A DNA stretch of 64,000 nt from Enterobacterales bacterium CwR94 (GTDB lineage Bacteria; Pseudomonadota; Gammaproteobacteria; Enterobacterales; Enterobacteriaceae), in contig KZ478065.1 in NCBI GenBank assembly GCA_002837195.1, positions 62,001 through 126,000 on the forward strand, read 5' to 3'. Numbering within the stretch: position 1 is the first letter of the stretch; each line of letters opens with the position of its first letter. Below are positions 26,214 to 35,401 of this stretch, piece after piece. The position numbers and the translations under genes were made by a program. The notes under the pieces were generated by a model. It had not been told where the DNA came from. It was given only the letters and a program-made list of their open reading frames with translations, and made no database searches.

Positions 26214-26828
26214 TCAGAGGTTAGGCATAATCACATAGCCCTGATGTTCAAGGGTGGTGATGGTGGTTAAACTTGAGAGCGCATGCACAACGCGCTTATC
26301 AACCCAATCAAACGCGTATTGATGTCCGGCAACCGCCTGATCGCACACGGTCACCACCACACCCGCCTCGCGTAATTTATCAATCAGCGCTAAATTCGGG
26401 TTATCGACGCCGAAGTTGCGGCGGTAGTGCGTATTGTTCAACACCACGGGCGTAGCCGAAGCGGAGATCGCAACCACAAATTGCAGTTGTTCTAACGGCA
26501 CGCCAGATGCTGCGTATAAATTCACGGTGCGCGCTACTTTATCCAACTCTTTATTGACGTCTGATTTGGCTTCTTTGCTGTTTTGGATTTGAAAAACAAC
26601 TTTGTAGGTTTGTGCTGGATCGGGGCGATACTGCATCTGCTCCGCATAATGAATTTTGCCAAAGCCTTCAATGGCGGGCGTCTGCCAAAAGTCTTTGCCT
26701 TGCGTGGCCTTTGCAACCTTTTCCGGCGGCGAGATAGCCGTACGCAGTTGATCGTAAAGCGCCGGCCCTTTATGCGTCGCCACACTGGCAATAATCGCCA
26801 CGACAGCACTGGTGAGTATGGTTCGCAT
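26214..26828 (-). CDS. Exported DsrE-family protein, paralogue 1
   Basis: The 204-residue protein has an N-terminal hydrophobic segment (MRTILTSAVVAIIASVATHKG) that is a signal peptide or anchor. The mature part has the DsrE/DsrF sulfur-relay fold pattern: strand 'YKVVFQI', helix with 'VARTVNLYAASGVP', 'VVAISASATPVVLNNTHYRRNFGVDNPNLALIDKLREAGVVVTVCDQ', and the end 'TTLEHQGYVIMP'. The single Cys in VCDQ is at the position of the family's sulfur-carrying Cys. It starts at ATG 26828 behind CAGGAG. It is the last of three tandem copies. Function unknown. Confidence 0.85.
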   Translation of the reverse strand: MRTILTSAVVAIIASVATHKGPALYDQLRTAISPPEKVAKATQGKDFWQTPAIEGFGKIHYAEQMQYRPDPAQTYKVVFQIQNSKEAKSDVNKELDKVARTVNLYAASGVPLEQLQFVVAISASATPVVLNNTHYRRNFGVDNPNLALIDKLREAGVVVTVCDQAVAGHQYAFDWVDKRVVHALSSLTTITTLEHQGYVIMPNL

Positions 26829-26875
26829 CCTGTTCTCCTGTTATAAGCCGCGCGCCATGCGCGCGCGGCGATACA

Positions 26876-27478
26876 TTACAGCGGCAGGTAGGCGTAGCCC
26901 TGATTTTGCAGAGAAGCCACCGTCGTGCCACTGGAAAGCGTGTGCTTAACAGAGGTGTCGATCCAGTCACGCTCATAATTGTGAAACGCCACCGACTGAT
27001 CGCAAATAGTGACTTCCACGCCCGCCTGTCGCAGCTTGGCAATCAGCGGCAAACTCGGGTTATCCGTGCCATACATTTTCTTAAATTCATCGTTATTTAA
27101 TGCCGCCGGGACCGCATCGCTGTTGATAGAAACCACAAAATGCAGTTTATCCAGCGGTACGCCCGCCGCGCTGTATAAGTTCACCACACGCGCCACGCGT
27201 TCCAGCCCGAGATTGGCATATTTCATGTCGCCCTCGTTCTTGTTCAGTTGAAAAACAATTTTATTGCTCATTGCTGCGGTGGGCTTAAATTCTGCTACGT
27301 CCACATAATGAATTTTACCGTAGCCTTCGATAGCCGGCGTGCTCCAAAATCCTGCTGGCTCGGTTTTTTTATCCATTCTGTCAGTAATTTTTGACATCAA
27401 AGCGGGGGCTTCCTGAATGGATCCACCAATAAATCCCGCGACGACAGCAATTAAAGCATAGGTCAGTACTTTAGGCAT
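26876..27478 (-). CDS. Exported DsrE-family protein, paralogue 2
   Basis: The 200-residue protein has a signal-like N-terminus (MPKVLTYALIAVVAGFIGGS) and the same DsrE-type domain as its neighbours. Shared segments are 'FWSTPAIEGYGKIHYVDVAEFKPT', 'NKIVFQLNKNEG', 'RVVNLYSAAGVPLDKLHFVVS', 'VTICDQSVAFHNYERDWID' and the end 'LQNQGYAYLPL'. ATG 27478 is chosen because GGAGA is 8 nt upstream. The Cys in ICDQS is conserved in all three copies, consistent with a periplasmic thiol or persulfide role that is not proven. Confidence 0.85.
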   Translation of the reverse strand: MPKVLTYALIAVVAGFIGGSIQEAPALMSKITDRMDKKTEPAGFWSTPAIEGYGKIHYVDVAEFKPTAAMSNKIVFQLNKNEGDMKYANLGLERVARVVNLYSAAGVPLDKLHFVVSINSDAVPAALNNDEFKKMYGTDNPSLPLIAKLRQAGVEVTICDQSVAFHNYERDWIDTSVKHTLSSGTTVASLQNQGYAYLPL

Positions 27479-27516
27479 AAACACGATCTCCGATAAATAC
27501 GCTGCGATAGCAAAGG

Positions 27517-28104
27517 TTACAAGGACAAAAAGGCATAACCCTGGTTCTCTAATGTCGAGACCGTGGTTGGGCTGGATAACGCATGCACGACAGATTTATC
27601 AATCCAGTCATAGTCGAAATGGTGAAAAGCAACCGACTGGTCGCACACCGAAACAACCACGCCCGCTTTTTTTAATTCGGCGATTAAAGACAGGCTGGGA
27701 TTATCAAAACCATACAGGCGCTTAAATTGCTGATTGTTGAGTACCGCAGGCGTGGCATCACCGGTGATTGACACCACAATGTGTTGCTGGTCTTTGGGGA
27801 TACCCGCGGCGGTATAGAGATTAACCATACGCGCCGCGCGCTCCAGACCGATGTTGGCACGCTCTGGGCTCCCTTCACTCTTCGTTAACTGAATAACGAT
27901 TTTATTACTCAACGCCGTCGTGGGTTTGTACTCCAGCACATCGGTTTCGTAATGAATTTTCCCATAACCTTCAATGGCCGGCGTGCTCCAGAATCCTTCG
28001 GGACGCGGCATTTCTTTAATATGTTGGGGATTTTCACCACTTAACGCCGTGGCGACATATCCCGATACGCCGGCAATGAGCGCAACAAGCAATTTCGAAC
28101 GCAT
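27517..28104 (-). CDS. Exported DsrE-family protein, paralogue 3
   Basis: This is the first gene of the tandem set, 195 residues, with signal segment MRSKLLVALIAGVSGYVATAL. The domain is closest to paralogue 2: 'FWSTPAIEGYGKIHYETDVLEYKPTTALSNKIVIQL', 'MVNLYTAAGIPKDQQHIVVSITG', 'VSVCDQSVAFHHFDYDWIDKSVVHALSS' and 'LENQGYAFLSL'. ATG 28104 is preceded by GAGGAA; an in-frame extension to 28140 lacks a site and a signal peptide. A CRP-like site lies about 60 bp upstream. The three genes probably form one operon (gaps of 38 and 47 bp). Confidence 0.85.
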   Translation of the reverse strand: MRSKLLVALIAGVSGYVATALSGENPQHIKEMPRPEGFWSTPAIEGYGKIHYETDVLEYKPTTALSNKIVIQLTKSEGSPERANIGLERAARMVNLYTAAGIPKDQQHIVVSITGDATPAVLNNQQFKRLYGFDNPSLSLIAELKKAGVVVSVCDQSVAFHHFDYDWIDKSVVHALSSPTTVSTLENQGYAFLSL

Positions 28105-28162
28105 TAATATTTCCTCACAACAGAACCAATAACAGGGCATTTTTTATTATTTAAACGTCTGC

Positions 28163-28178
28163 TGTGATCTATACCACA
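28163..28178. promoter_or_regulatory. Candidate CRP site upstream of the DsrE-family operon
   Basis: TGTGATCTATACCACA matches the CRP consensus TGTGA-N6-TCACA in nine of ten conserved positions. It lies 59 bp upstream of the first DsrE-family start and well away from bepA, so activation of the triplet by cAMP-CRP is plausible. Confidence 0.45.
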
Positions 28179-28739
28179 GTGAGATTAAAAGGGCCCTGAC
28201 AGAGTTTTCCCGTTGCTGGGCGAATAGCCGCTACCTGTTATTATTCGCAGGATGAAATAAGAGATAAGCCAGGCTATAGAGACCAAAAATATAAAGTATA
28301 TCGTGGAACAGTGATTAGGATTATCCTGACAATAAACGCCCGGGCAACCTGTAATTTACAGGGAATGAAAAAGTAAAAATACAAATCCTGCCGATCCATT
28401 TATAAATATAAATCTATTCCGGCATGAAAGTGCTTTGCCAAAATAAAGAAGGAATGGGCGGCAATGACCCGTGCTGACTTTTCGGACAATACCTAACAAA
28501 CGTCGTGCCAACTTCAGTTTATTTGAGCAACTTTACGCAACTTTAATTCTACTGCCACCGATTGGCCTGTGCCAGGCCATTCTGCTTGTCAGTTTTTTCG
28601 CTCTCCTGACAAGCACCGCAGCGATGCTTGCCATTTGCATCTGTTAAGCCAACCGCTAAGATAAGCGCTTACGTTAGTCAGCAACGTTTTTGCATCCTAA
28701 GTGTCCTACTTATGATGCCTTGTTTAACGGGACAACAGC
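28179..28739. other. Long AT-rich intergenic region with two hairpins
   Basis: About 560 bp between the DsrE-family operon and bepA hold no supported ORF. The left two thirds are AT-rich. Near bepA are two adjacent hairpins: TGGCCT / AGGCCA (28563-28579) and a perfect 10-bp stem TGCTTGTCAG / CTGACAAGCA (28583-28592 / 28606-28615) with a T-rich loop. The bepA promoter must lie here; I could not place it with confidence. Confidence 0.5.
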
Positions 28740-30203
28740 ATGTTAAAGCGCCTGAAAAAAAGCCTTGTTACGACCTTGATTGCGACTCTTCTTGGCACGG
28801 CCTTTCCTGCCAGTGCCGATGTGAGCGACCAGTTACCCGATATTGGCACCACGGCAGGCGGGACGCTTTCCGTTAATCAGGAAATGCAGATGGGCGATTT
28901 TTATGTGCGCCAACTGCGTGCCAGTGCACCGCTGATTAATGATCCCTTACTCAACAACTACATTAATGTGCTGGGCCAGCGTTTGGTTTCCCATGCGTGG
29001 TCTGTGCGCACGCCGTTTCATTTTTTCCTGATTCGCAACGATGAAATCAATGCTTTCGCTTTCTTCGGTGGCAACGTAGTCCTGCACACCGCCTTGTTCC
29101 GTTACGCCGACAACGAAAGCCAACTGGCCTCGGTAATGGCACACGAAATCTCCCACGTCACCCAACGCCATCTGGCACGAGCAATGGAAGAACAGCAGCG
29201 CAATGCGCCCTTAACCTGGGTAGGTGCACTGGGTTCCATTTTACTCGCGATGGCCAGTCCGCAGGCCGGGATGGCAGCGCTAAGCGGCACGCTGGCCGGG
29301 GCGCAACAAGGCATGATCAGCTTTACGCAGAATAATGAACAAGAAGCCGACCGGATTGGGTTGCAGGTGTTGGCGCGCTCGGGTTTTGATCCGGAAGCGA
29401 TGCCTGATTTTATGCAGAAACTGGCGGATCAGTCGCGCTTCTCCTCTAAGCCGCCGGAAATTCTGTTGACGCACCCCTTACCCGATAGCCGTTTGGCAGA
29501 TGCGCGCAACCGCGCAAATCAAATGAAACCAATGGTTGTCCAGTCATCGCAAGATTTCTTTATGGCGAAGGTGCGCGCCCTCGGGATGTACGCAACCGGG
29601 CGTAACCAGCTTACCGATGATCTGCTGACCGAATTGCAAAAAGGCAATAGCCGTGAACAGGCTGCCGCCCAATATGGGAAAGCCTTGCAGTTTATGGAAG
29701 CCAAAAGCTGGGCTAATGCACAGCGCATTATTGAACCCTTACTGGCAAAAGAACCCAATAATGTGTGGTATCTCGATATCATGACGGATATCGATATTGG
29801 GCAAAACCAGGCGGCCCGCGCGATAGCGCGCTTACGCGCCATTAAAGGCGAGAACGCCAGTAGCCCGGTTATTCAGCTCAATTTGGCCAATGCGTTGGTG
29901 GAGGGGAAACAGCCCGCCGCGGCGACGCAAATTCTCAACCGTTATACCTTTGCGCATCCAGACGATCCCAATGGCTGGGATCTGTTGGCGCAAGCCTCTG
30001 CCGCACAGGGTTTTCGCGATGAAGAGCTGGCAGCACGGGCGGAAAGCCTGGCGTTAGGCGGGCAGTTGGATCAGGCGATTACCGCGTTAAGCAGTGCCAG
30101 CAGCCAGGTGCCGCTGGGCAGCCTTAAGCAGGCGCGTTATGACGCGCGCATCGATCAGCTTCGTCAACTTCAGCAACGTTTTAAACCCTATCAACGATCG
30201 TAA
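28740..30203 (+). CDS. bepA: Periplasmic chaperone/protease BepA
   Basis: The 487-residue periplasmic protein has a signal peptide (to 'FPASA'), an M48 metallopeptidase domain with zinc motif '[19 protein letters not shown]' (HExxH near residue 135) and 'NEQEADRIG', then a TPR domain covering the C-terminal half. It assists assembly of LptD and degrades stalled outer-membrane proteins. Length (487) and sequence match E. coli BepA. arsC follows after 8 bp. Confidence 0.96.
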   Translation: MLKRLKKSLVTTLIATLLGTAFPASADVSDQLPDIGTTAGGTLSVNQEMQMGDFYVRQLRASAPLINDPLLNNYINVLGQRLVSHAWSVRTPFHFFLIRNDEINAFAFFGGNVVLHTALFRYADNESQLASVMAHEISHVTQRHLARAMEEQQRNAPLTWVGALGSILLAMASPQAGMAALSGTLAGAQQGMISFTQNNEQEADRIGLQVLARSGFDPEAMPDFMQKLADQSRFSSKPPEILLTHPLPDSRLADARNRANQMKPMVVQSSQDFFMAKVRALGMYATGRNQLTDDLLTELQKGNSREQAAAQYGKALQFMEAKSWANAQRIIEPLLAKEPNNVWYLDIMTDIDIGQNQAARAIARLRAIKGENASSPVIQLNLANALVEGKQPAAATQILNRYTFAHPDDPNGWDLLAQASAAQGFRDEELAARAESLALGGQLDQAITALSSASSQVPLGSLKQARYDARIDQLRQLQQRFKPYQRS

Positions 30204-30211
30204 GGAGCCGT

Positions 30212-30565
30212 ATGAACCCGGTGGTGATCTATCATAATCCGCGTTGTTCCAAGAGCCGGGAAACGCTGGCGTTAGTTAAAGCCCAGGGCATTGAGCCTGA
30301 AATTGTGCTGTATCTGGAAACACCGCCGGATGTACCGGCCCTGCAAGCCCTGTTGCAAAAATTGGGTTTGCACAGCGCACGCCAATTGATGCGTCACAAA
30401 GAAGAAGAATACAAGGCGTTAAATCTGGCGGATAGCGCACTGGATGAAGCCGATTTGCTCGCCGCCATGGTGGCGCATCCGAAACTGATTGAACGCCCTA
30501 TCGTGGTGAACGGTGAGCAGGCACGTATTGGCCGCCCACCGGAGCAGGTATTGGAGATTTTATAA
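30212..30565 (+). CDS. arsC: Glutaredoxin-dependent arsenate reductase, YfgD-type ArsC
   Basis: The 117-residue thioredoxin-fold protein has the catalytic Cys12 in '[17 protein letters not shown]' and the three-arginine pattern of the ArsC family ('LIERPIVV', '[14 protein letters not shown]'). E. coli calls the bepA-linked copy YfgD; whether it reduces arsenate in vivo is not certain. Its stop codon overlaps the end of the convergent hda gene by 6 bp. Confidence 0.9.
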   Translation: MNPVVIYHNPRCSKSRETLALVKAQGIEPEIVLYLETPPDVPALQALLQKLGLHSARQLMRHKEEEYKALNLADSALDEADLLAAMVAHPKLIERPIVVNGEQARIGRPPEQVLEIL

Positions 30566-31261
30566 TCCCAGGGTGTCTTTAACGAACGGAATGGTTAATT
30601 TGCGCTGGGCTGAAATGGATGCCTTATCCAGACGGTCCAGCGTTTCAAACAGCGTTCGCGTTTCGCGATCCAGTCGCTTCAATAAAAAACGCCCCACATC
30701 CTCCGGCAGTTCAAAACCACGCTGCCCGGCGCGCAATTTTAACGCTTGCAGTTTGTCTTCATCAGAGAGCGGTTGCAGACGGTAGATTTGTCCCCAATCG
30801 AGACGTGATGCCAGATCGGGCAAGCGGAGATTAAGCTGGCGGGGAGGACGATCGCCGGTGATCAGCAGCCGCGTTTTCCCTGTTTCAAGAATGCGATTAT
30901 AGAGATCGAATATCGCCAGTTCCCACTGATCATCACCGGCAATACACTCAATATTATCAATGCAGATCAGCGATAACTGCTCCATGCCTTCCAGTACGTC
31001 GGGCACAAACCAGGTGCGTTTATCCAGAGGAACATAGCCCACGGCTTCACCGCGAGAGGAGAGTGACGCGCAAGCCGCATGCAATAAATGACTGCGGCCG
31101 CCGCCTTCGCGCGACCAAAAATAGAGATAGCTGCCATGTTCCTGGGCCAGAGCAGATTGCAGTGCTGCCAGCAGCGATGCATTTTCCCCCGGCCAAAAGC
31201 TGGCAAAGGTTTCATCATCAGGCAAGAAGAGTGGCAGCGAAAGCTGCGCTGGTGCGTTCAG
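30560..31261 (-). CDS. hda: DnaA inactivator Hda
   Basis: The 233-residue AAA+ protein acts with the DNA-loaded beta clamp to hydrolyse DnaA-bound ATP and prevent re-initiation. The start is a CTG at 31261: the frame reads [17 protein letters not shown], preceded by GAGGT, and the clamp-binding motif QLSLPL is only present if translation begins there. E. coli Hda is known to use CTG and has the same length. Core motifs '[16 protein letters not shown]', '[12 protein letters not shown]' and '[12 protein letters not shown]' are intact. It is convergent with arsC. Confidence 0.95.
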   Translation of the reverse strand: MNAPAQLSLPLFLPDDETFASFWPGENASLLAALQSALAQEHGSYLYFWSREGGGRSHLLHAACASLSSRGEAVGYVPLDKRTWFVPDVLEGMEQLSLICIDNIECIAGDDQWELAIFDLYNRILETGKTRLLITGDRPPRQLNLRLPDLASRLDWGQIYRLQPLSDEDKLQALKLRAGQRGFELPEDVGRFLLKRLDRETRTLFETLDRLDKASISAQRKLTIPFVKDTLGL

Positions 31262-31326
31262 AAAGACCTCAAATACGCTATCGCAATTAACCGCGCGAGT
31301 GTAACACAGTCTGCGAGCAGGTCGAA

Positions 31327-31348
31327 GGGGGCAGACGCACCTGCCCCC
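31327..31348 (-). terminator. Hairpin downstream of uraA
   Basis: GGGGGCAG / CTGCCCCC forms an 8-bp stem with a 6-nt loop just past the uraA stop. No clear U-run follows on the minus strand, so termination is only likely. Confidence 0.4.
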
Positions 31349-31355
31349 GTTGGGA

Positions 31356-32636
31356 TCACACGTGATCGGTGGGTTCTTCGATCACTTTCTCTTCAGGCAG
31401 CACCAATGAGATAGCCTTGAAGATCAGGCTCAGGCTAATTCCCACAATGGTTGCCAGCGCCATGCCTTTTAATTCTGCCGCACCAATATGCACTTTCGCC
31501 CCGCTGACGCCGATAATTAAAATCACTGAGGTCAAAATCAGGTTCTGCGCCTTGTTGTAATCCACTTTCGATTCAATCAGCACGCGAATACCCGATGCGC
31601 CGATCACCCCGTACAGCAGCAGAGAAACGCCGCCCATCACGGGAACCGGAACCGCCTGGATTGCCGCCGCCAGTTTGCCCACGCAGGAGAGCAGGATGGC
31701 AAAAATCGCTGCACCACCGATAACCCAGGTGCTGTAGACACGGGTAATCGCCATCACACCGATGTTTTCACCGTAGGTCGTATTTGGCGTTGAGCCAAAG
31801 AAGCCAGAAAACATGGTGGAGAAGCCGTTAGCAAACATCGAACGGTGCAGACCTGGATCGCGGATCAAATCCTTTTTCACGATGTTTGCCGTGACCACCA
31901 GGTGGCCGACGTGTTCTGCAATCACCACTAACGCAGCGGGCAGAATGGTCAGCATGGCGGCCCATTCAAAGCGCGGCGTGTAGAACGTTGGCAGTGCAAA
32001 CCACGGGGCGTTGACCACTTTAGACCAGTCCACCATGCCCATTGAGAACGCAAGTGCGTAGCCCACCAGCACACCGACCAGAATCGGGATAATGGCCAGG
32101 AAGCCACGAAACATCACCGATCCCAGTACCGTTACGGCAAGCGTCACCAGCGAGACAATCAGCACTTTGCTGTCAGGAGACGTCCCTTCCGCAGGCAATA
32201 AACCTGCCATGTTGGCTGCCACGCCCGCCAGTTCCAGGCCGATAACCGCAACAATCGCGCCCATCGCCGCAGGCGGAAACATCACATCCAGCCAGCCGGT
32301 ACCGGCTTTTTTCACAATCAGTGCGACAACACAGAACAGCGCACCGCTGAGGATAAAACCGCCCAGCGCCACTTCATATCCCAATGGCAGTAGCAGCAAT
32401 ACCGGCGAAATAAACGCAAAGCTGGAACCGAGATAAGCAGGAATTTTCCCTTTACAGATAAACAGGTAAAGCAGTGTCCCGACACCATTAAACAACAACA
32501 CCGTGGCCGGGTTGATATTAAACAGAATGGGTACCAGTACCGTCGCCCCGAACATCGCAAACAGGTGTTGCAGGCTGAGCGGAATGGTTTGCAGCAGCGG
32601 TGGACGTTCACTTACGCCTATCGCACGTCGTGTCAT
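31356..32636 (-). CDS. uraA: Uracil permease UraA
   Basis: The 426-residue NCS2-family uracil:proton symporter has about 14 membrane segments. Family motifs are visible: '[17 protein letters not shown]', '[13 protein letters not shown]', the Glu-containing '[16 protein letters not shown]', and '[24 protein letters not shown]'. It is the second gene of the upp-uraA operon, 65 bp after upp, with a terminator-like hairpin between them. Confidence 0.96.
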   Translation of the reverse strand: MTRRAIGVSERPPLLQTIPLSLQHLFAMFGATVLVPILFNINPATVLLFNGVGTLLYLFICKGKIPAYLGSSFAFISPVLLLLPLGYEVALGGFILSGALFCVVALIVKKAGTGWLDVMFPPAAMGAIVAVIGLELAGVAANMAGLLPAEGTSPDSKVLIVSLVTLAVTVLGSVMFRGFLAIIPILVGVLVGYALAFSMGMVDWSKVVNAPWFALPTFYTPRFEWAAMLTILPAALVVIAEHVGHLVVTANIVKKDLIRDPGLHRSMFANGFSTMFSGFFGSTPNTTYGENIGVMAITRVYSTWVIGGAAIFAILLSCVGKLAAAIQAVPVPVMGGVSLLLYGVIGASGIRVLIESKVDYNKAQNLILTSVILIIGVSGAKVHIGAAELKGMALATIVGISLSLIFKAISLVLPEEKVIEEPTDHV

Positions 32637-32668
32637 GTTGTATCCCCTTGGAGAGAGTCATCGCCTAA

Positions 32669-32695
32669 TAAAAAGCCGACTCTGCGGTCGGCTTG
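32669..32695 (-). terminator. Terminator/attenuator between upp and uraA
   Basis: On the minus strand an AGCCGAC / GTCGGCT stem with a 6-nt loop is followed by four to five U. It would stop part of the upp transcription before uraA and so lower uraA expression. Confidence 0.7.
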
Positions 32696-32701
32696 GTAAA
32701 A

Positions 32702-33328
32702 TTATTTGGTTCCGAAAATCTTGTCCCCGGCATCGCCGAGACCTGGAATAATGTAGCCCTTCTCATTCAGCCCCTGATCGATTGAGGCGGTGTAGAGTTC
32801 GACATCCGGGTGCGCTTTTTCCAGCGCGGCAATACCTTCCGGTGCAGCCACCAGCACCAGCACTTTAATGCTGCTGCAGCCTGCTTTCTTCAGCAGGTCA
32901 ATGGTCGCGATCATAGACCCGCCGGTGGCCAGCATCGGGTCAACCACCAGCGCCAGACGTTCTTCAATGTTGGAAACCAGCTTCTGGAAATAAGGCACGG
33001 GCTCCAGCGTTTCTTCATCGCGGTATACGCCCACAACGCTGATACGTGCGCTGGGAACGTGCTCCAATACGCCTTCCATCATGCCAAGACCCGCGCGCAG
33101 AATCGGCACCACGGTAATTTTCTTGCCTTTGATTTGCTCAATCGCCACCGGGCCATTCCAGCCTTCAATGGTGACTTTTTCGGTTTCCAGATCGGAGGTC
33201 GCTTCATACGTCAGCAGGCTGCCAACTTCCGATGCCAGCTCGCGAAAGCGCTTGGTGCTGATATCGTTCTCACGCATTAGGCCCAGTTTATGTTTGACGA
33301 GTGGGTGTTTCACTTCCACGATCTTCAT
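32702..33328 (-). CDS. upp: Uracil phosphoribosyltransferase Upp
   Basis: The 208-residue enzyme converts uracil and PRPP to UMP. The PRPP loop '[23 protein letters not shown]' and the uracil-binding C-terminus '[13 protein letters not shown]' are intact. Length and sequence match E. coli Upp (208). It starts at ATG 33328 and its promoter at 33358-33379 has the T-tract expected for UTP-sensitive control. Confidence 0.97.
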   Translation of the reverse strand: MKIVEVKHPLVKHKLGLMRENDISTKRFRELASEVGSLLTYEATSDLETEKVTIEGWNGPVAIEQIKGKKITVVPILRAGLGMMEGVLEHVPSARISVVGVYRDEETLEPVPYFQKLVSNIEERLALVVDPMLATGGSMIATIDLLKKAGCSSIKVLVLVAAPEGIAALEKAHPDVELYTASIDQGLNEKGYIIPGLGDAGDKIFGTK

Positions 33329-33357
33329 TGTTGTACTCCCGAAGTCTGTTGCGGCAG

Positions 33358-33379
33358 AAAAAAAAATCGCGAGATTATA
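33358..33379 (-). promoter_or_regulatory. upp promoter with UTP-sensing T-tract
   Basis: On the minus strand a perfect -10 box TATAAT (33379-33374) is followed six bases later by G-A and nine T, so the transcript would begin GAUUUUUUUUU. E. coli upp uses the same arrangement: at high UTP the polymerase slips on the T-tract and adds U repeatedly, aborting transcription. The -35 box is weak. The sequence match is clear; regulation here is inferred from E. coli. Confidence 0.75.
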
Positions 33380-33479
33380 GCGCTATTTATCGCGGACGCC
33401 ATATGTGATGGAACAATTCATCTGAAAATTCCTCTCGCACTAAGGATTGGCGAAAATCCAGTAATCTGCAAAGCAGGTC

Positions 33480-33495
33480 TCGCAAACGTTTGCCT
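33480..33495. promoter_or_regulatory. PurR operator of purM-purN
   Basis: TCGCAAACGTTTGCCT matches the 16-bp PurR box (ACGCAAACGTTTKCGT type) in all central positions. It lies 65 bp upstream of purM, just before a -10-like TAGAAT at 33503-33508, where the repressor would block RNA polymerase. It implies purine repression of purM-purN. Confidence 0.85.
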
Positions 33496-33559
33496 GCGCT
33501 GTTAGAATTGCCGCGCCTCAAGTTCAAACCACCAACCGCAACCGCGTGGGGATTTCGCA

Positions 33560-34600
33560 GTGACCGATAAAACCTCTCTGAGTTACAAAGACGCCGGCGT
33601 AGATATTGATGCTGGTAATGCTCTCGTTGATCGCATCAAAGGCGTTGTAAAAAAGACGCGCCGCCCTGAAGTCATGGGTGGACTGGGAGGCTTTGGTGCC
33701 CTGTGCGCACTGCCGCAAAAATACCGTGAACCGATACTGGTTTCCGGCACCGATGGCGTGGGAACGAAACTGCGTCTGGCGATGGATCTGCAACGTCATG
33801 ACACCATCGGTATCGATTTGGTCGCGATGTGCGTGAACGATTTAGTGGTGCAAGGTGCAGAACCGCTGTTCTTCCTTGACTACTACGCAACAGGAAAACT
33901 GGATGTTGATACCGCTGCCAGCGTGATCACCGGCATCGCCGAAGGTTGCCAGCAATCGGGTTGTGCACTGGTCGGGGGTGAAACCGCTGAAATGCCAGGC
34001 ATGTATCACGGTGAAGATTACGACGTCGCAGGCTTCTGCGTCGGCGTGGTGGAAAAATCAGAAATTATTGACGGCAGCAAAGTACAAGACGGTGATGTAC
34101 TGATTGCGCTGGGCTCTAGCGGCCCGCACTCTAACGGTTACTCGCTGGTACGCAAAATTTTAGCGGTGAGCAACACCCAACCAGAGCAAACGCAACTGGA
34201 AGGTAAGTCGCTGGCCGATCACCTGCTGGCCCCTACGCGCATCTACGTGAAAAACATTCTGAGCCTGATTGAGCAAGTCGATGTACACGCGATTGCGCAC
34301 CTGACCGGCGGTGGCTTCTGGGAAAATATTCCGCGCGTACTACCTGATAACACGCAAGCGGTGCTGGAAGAGTCAAGCTGGCAGTGGCCTGCGGTATTTA
34401 GCTGGCTGCAACAGGCGGGCAACGTGAGCCGTCACGAAATGTATCGCACCTTTAACTGCGGCGTCGGCATGGTGATTGCGCTGAGCCCGGCCGATGCGGA
34501 TAAAGCCGTACAGTTAATGCAAGACGCTGGCGAGCAAGCCTGGAAAATCGGGGTGATTAAAGCCTCCAGCGACGAAGAACGTGTGGTGATTAATCCATGA
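33560..34600 (+). CDS. purM: AIR synthetase PurM
   Basis: The 346-residue enzyme closes FGAM to aminoimidazole ribonucleotide with ATP in purine synthesis. Family motifs are '[14 protein letters not shown]', '[24 protein letters not shown]', '[14 protein letters not shown]' and '[13 protein letters not shown]'. The start is a GTG at 33560, as in E. coli purM; no ATG lies nearby. Its stop overlaps purN as ATGA. Confidence 0.96.
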   Translation: MTDKTSLSYKDAGVDIDAGNALVDRIKGVVKKTRRPEVMGGLGGFGALCALPQKYREPILVSGTDGVGTKLRLAMDLQRHDTIGIDLVAMCVNDLVVQGAEPLFFLDYYATGKLDVDTAASVITGIAEGCQQSGCALVGGETAEMPGMYHGEDYDVAGFCVGVVEKSEIIDGSKVQDGDVLIALGSSGPHSNGYSLVRKILAVSNTQPEQTQLEGKSLADHLLAPTRIYVKNILSLIEQVDVHAIAHLTGGGFWENIPRVLPDNTQAVLEESSWQWPAVFSWLQQAGNVSRHEMYRTFNCGVGMVIALSPADADKAVQLMQDAGEQAWKIGVIKASSDEERVVINP

Positions 34601-35235
34601 AACGCATTGTCGTTTTGATTTCCGGCAGTGGCAGCAATCTGCAGGCAATCATCGACGCGTGTCAGCAACAGCGAATCAACGGCAGCCTGGCTGCCGTTTT
34701 CAGTAATAAAGCCTCGGCTTATGGCCTGGTACGCGCACAGGAAGCCGGTATTCCTGCTCACGCACTGAGTCCACAAGCCTTTGCCGATCGTGAGGCTTTT
34801 GATCGTGCGCTGATGGCGGAGATCGATGCTTATACCCCCGATGTGGTGGTGTTAGCGGGCTATATGCGCATTTTGAGCCCGGCTTTTGTGCAGCACTATG
34901 CGGGCAAGATGCTGAATATACACCCTTCCCTGTTGCCACGTTATCCGGGCTTACACACCCATCGCCAGGCAATCGACAACGGCGATGAAGAGCATGGCAC
35001 TTCTGTTCATTTCGTGACGGAAGAGTTAGACGGTGGCCCGGTTATCCTGCAGGCCCGCGTACCGATTTTTGCTGATGACAGCGAAGAAGAGGTTATGGCC
35101 CGCGTTCAGCATCAGGAGCATGCGATCTACCCGCTGGTGATTAACTGGTTGGTGGAAGGTCGCTTAGCGATGCGTGATAACGCAGCCTGGTTGGATAATG
35201 TCCAACTGCCGGCGCAGGGATACGCTGAAGAGTAA
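34597..35235 (+). CDS. purN: GAR transformylase PurN
   Basis: The 212-residue enzyme transfers a formyl group from 10-formyltetrahydrofolate to GAR. It begins '[22 protein letters not shown]' (phosphate loop); the catalytic triad residues lie in '[35 protein letters not shown]'. It overlaps purM by 4 bp and is followed by a strong hairpin. Confidence 0.96.
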   Translation: MKRIVVLISGSGSNLQAIIDACQQQRINGSLAAVFSNKASAYGLVRAQEAGIPAHALSPQAFADREAFDRALMAEIDAYTPDVVVLAGYMRILSPAFVQHYAGKMLNIHPSLLPRYPGLHTHRQAIDNGDEEHGTSVHFVTEELDGGPVILQARVPIFADDSEEEVMARVQHQEHAIYPLVINWLVEGRLAMRDNAAWLDNVQLPAQGYAEE

Positions 35236-35241
35236 TCTGTC

Positions 35242-35268
35242 CTGTTCTCCCTTGATCAGGGAGAACAG
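35242..35268 (+). terminator. Hairpin after purN
   Basis: CTGTTCTCCCT / AGGGAGAACAG forms an 11-bp perfect stem with a 5-nt loop 6 bp past the purN stop. The T-run is poor (CCTTG), so it is a probable but not textbook terminator. Confidence 0.6.
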
Positions 35269-35401
35269 CCTTGCCCGCCTTTCCTGACTTATCGCTTACT
35301 GATCCCTCGCCTACAGGCCCTTACAGTTCACACCCCAAAGTGAAGGCGGTATGTTAACGCCCGTGTACAGTCATTATCATCATGGAAGAGAGGGAAACAG
35401 C

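Noticed and set aside
28500-28740. Sigma-E promoter of bepA
   Set aside because: A GCAACTTT element is present, but no well-spaced TCTAA/TCAAA -10 box could be fixed, so no site was called.
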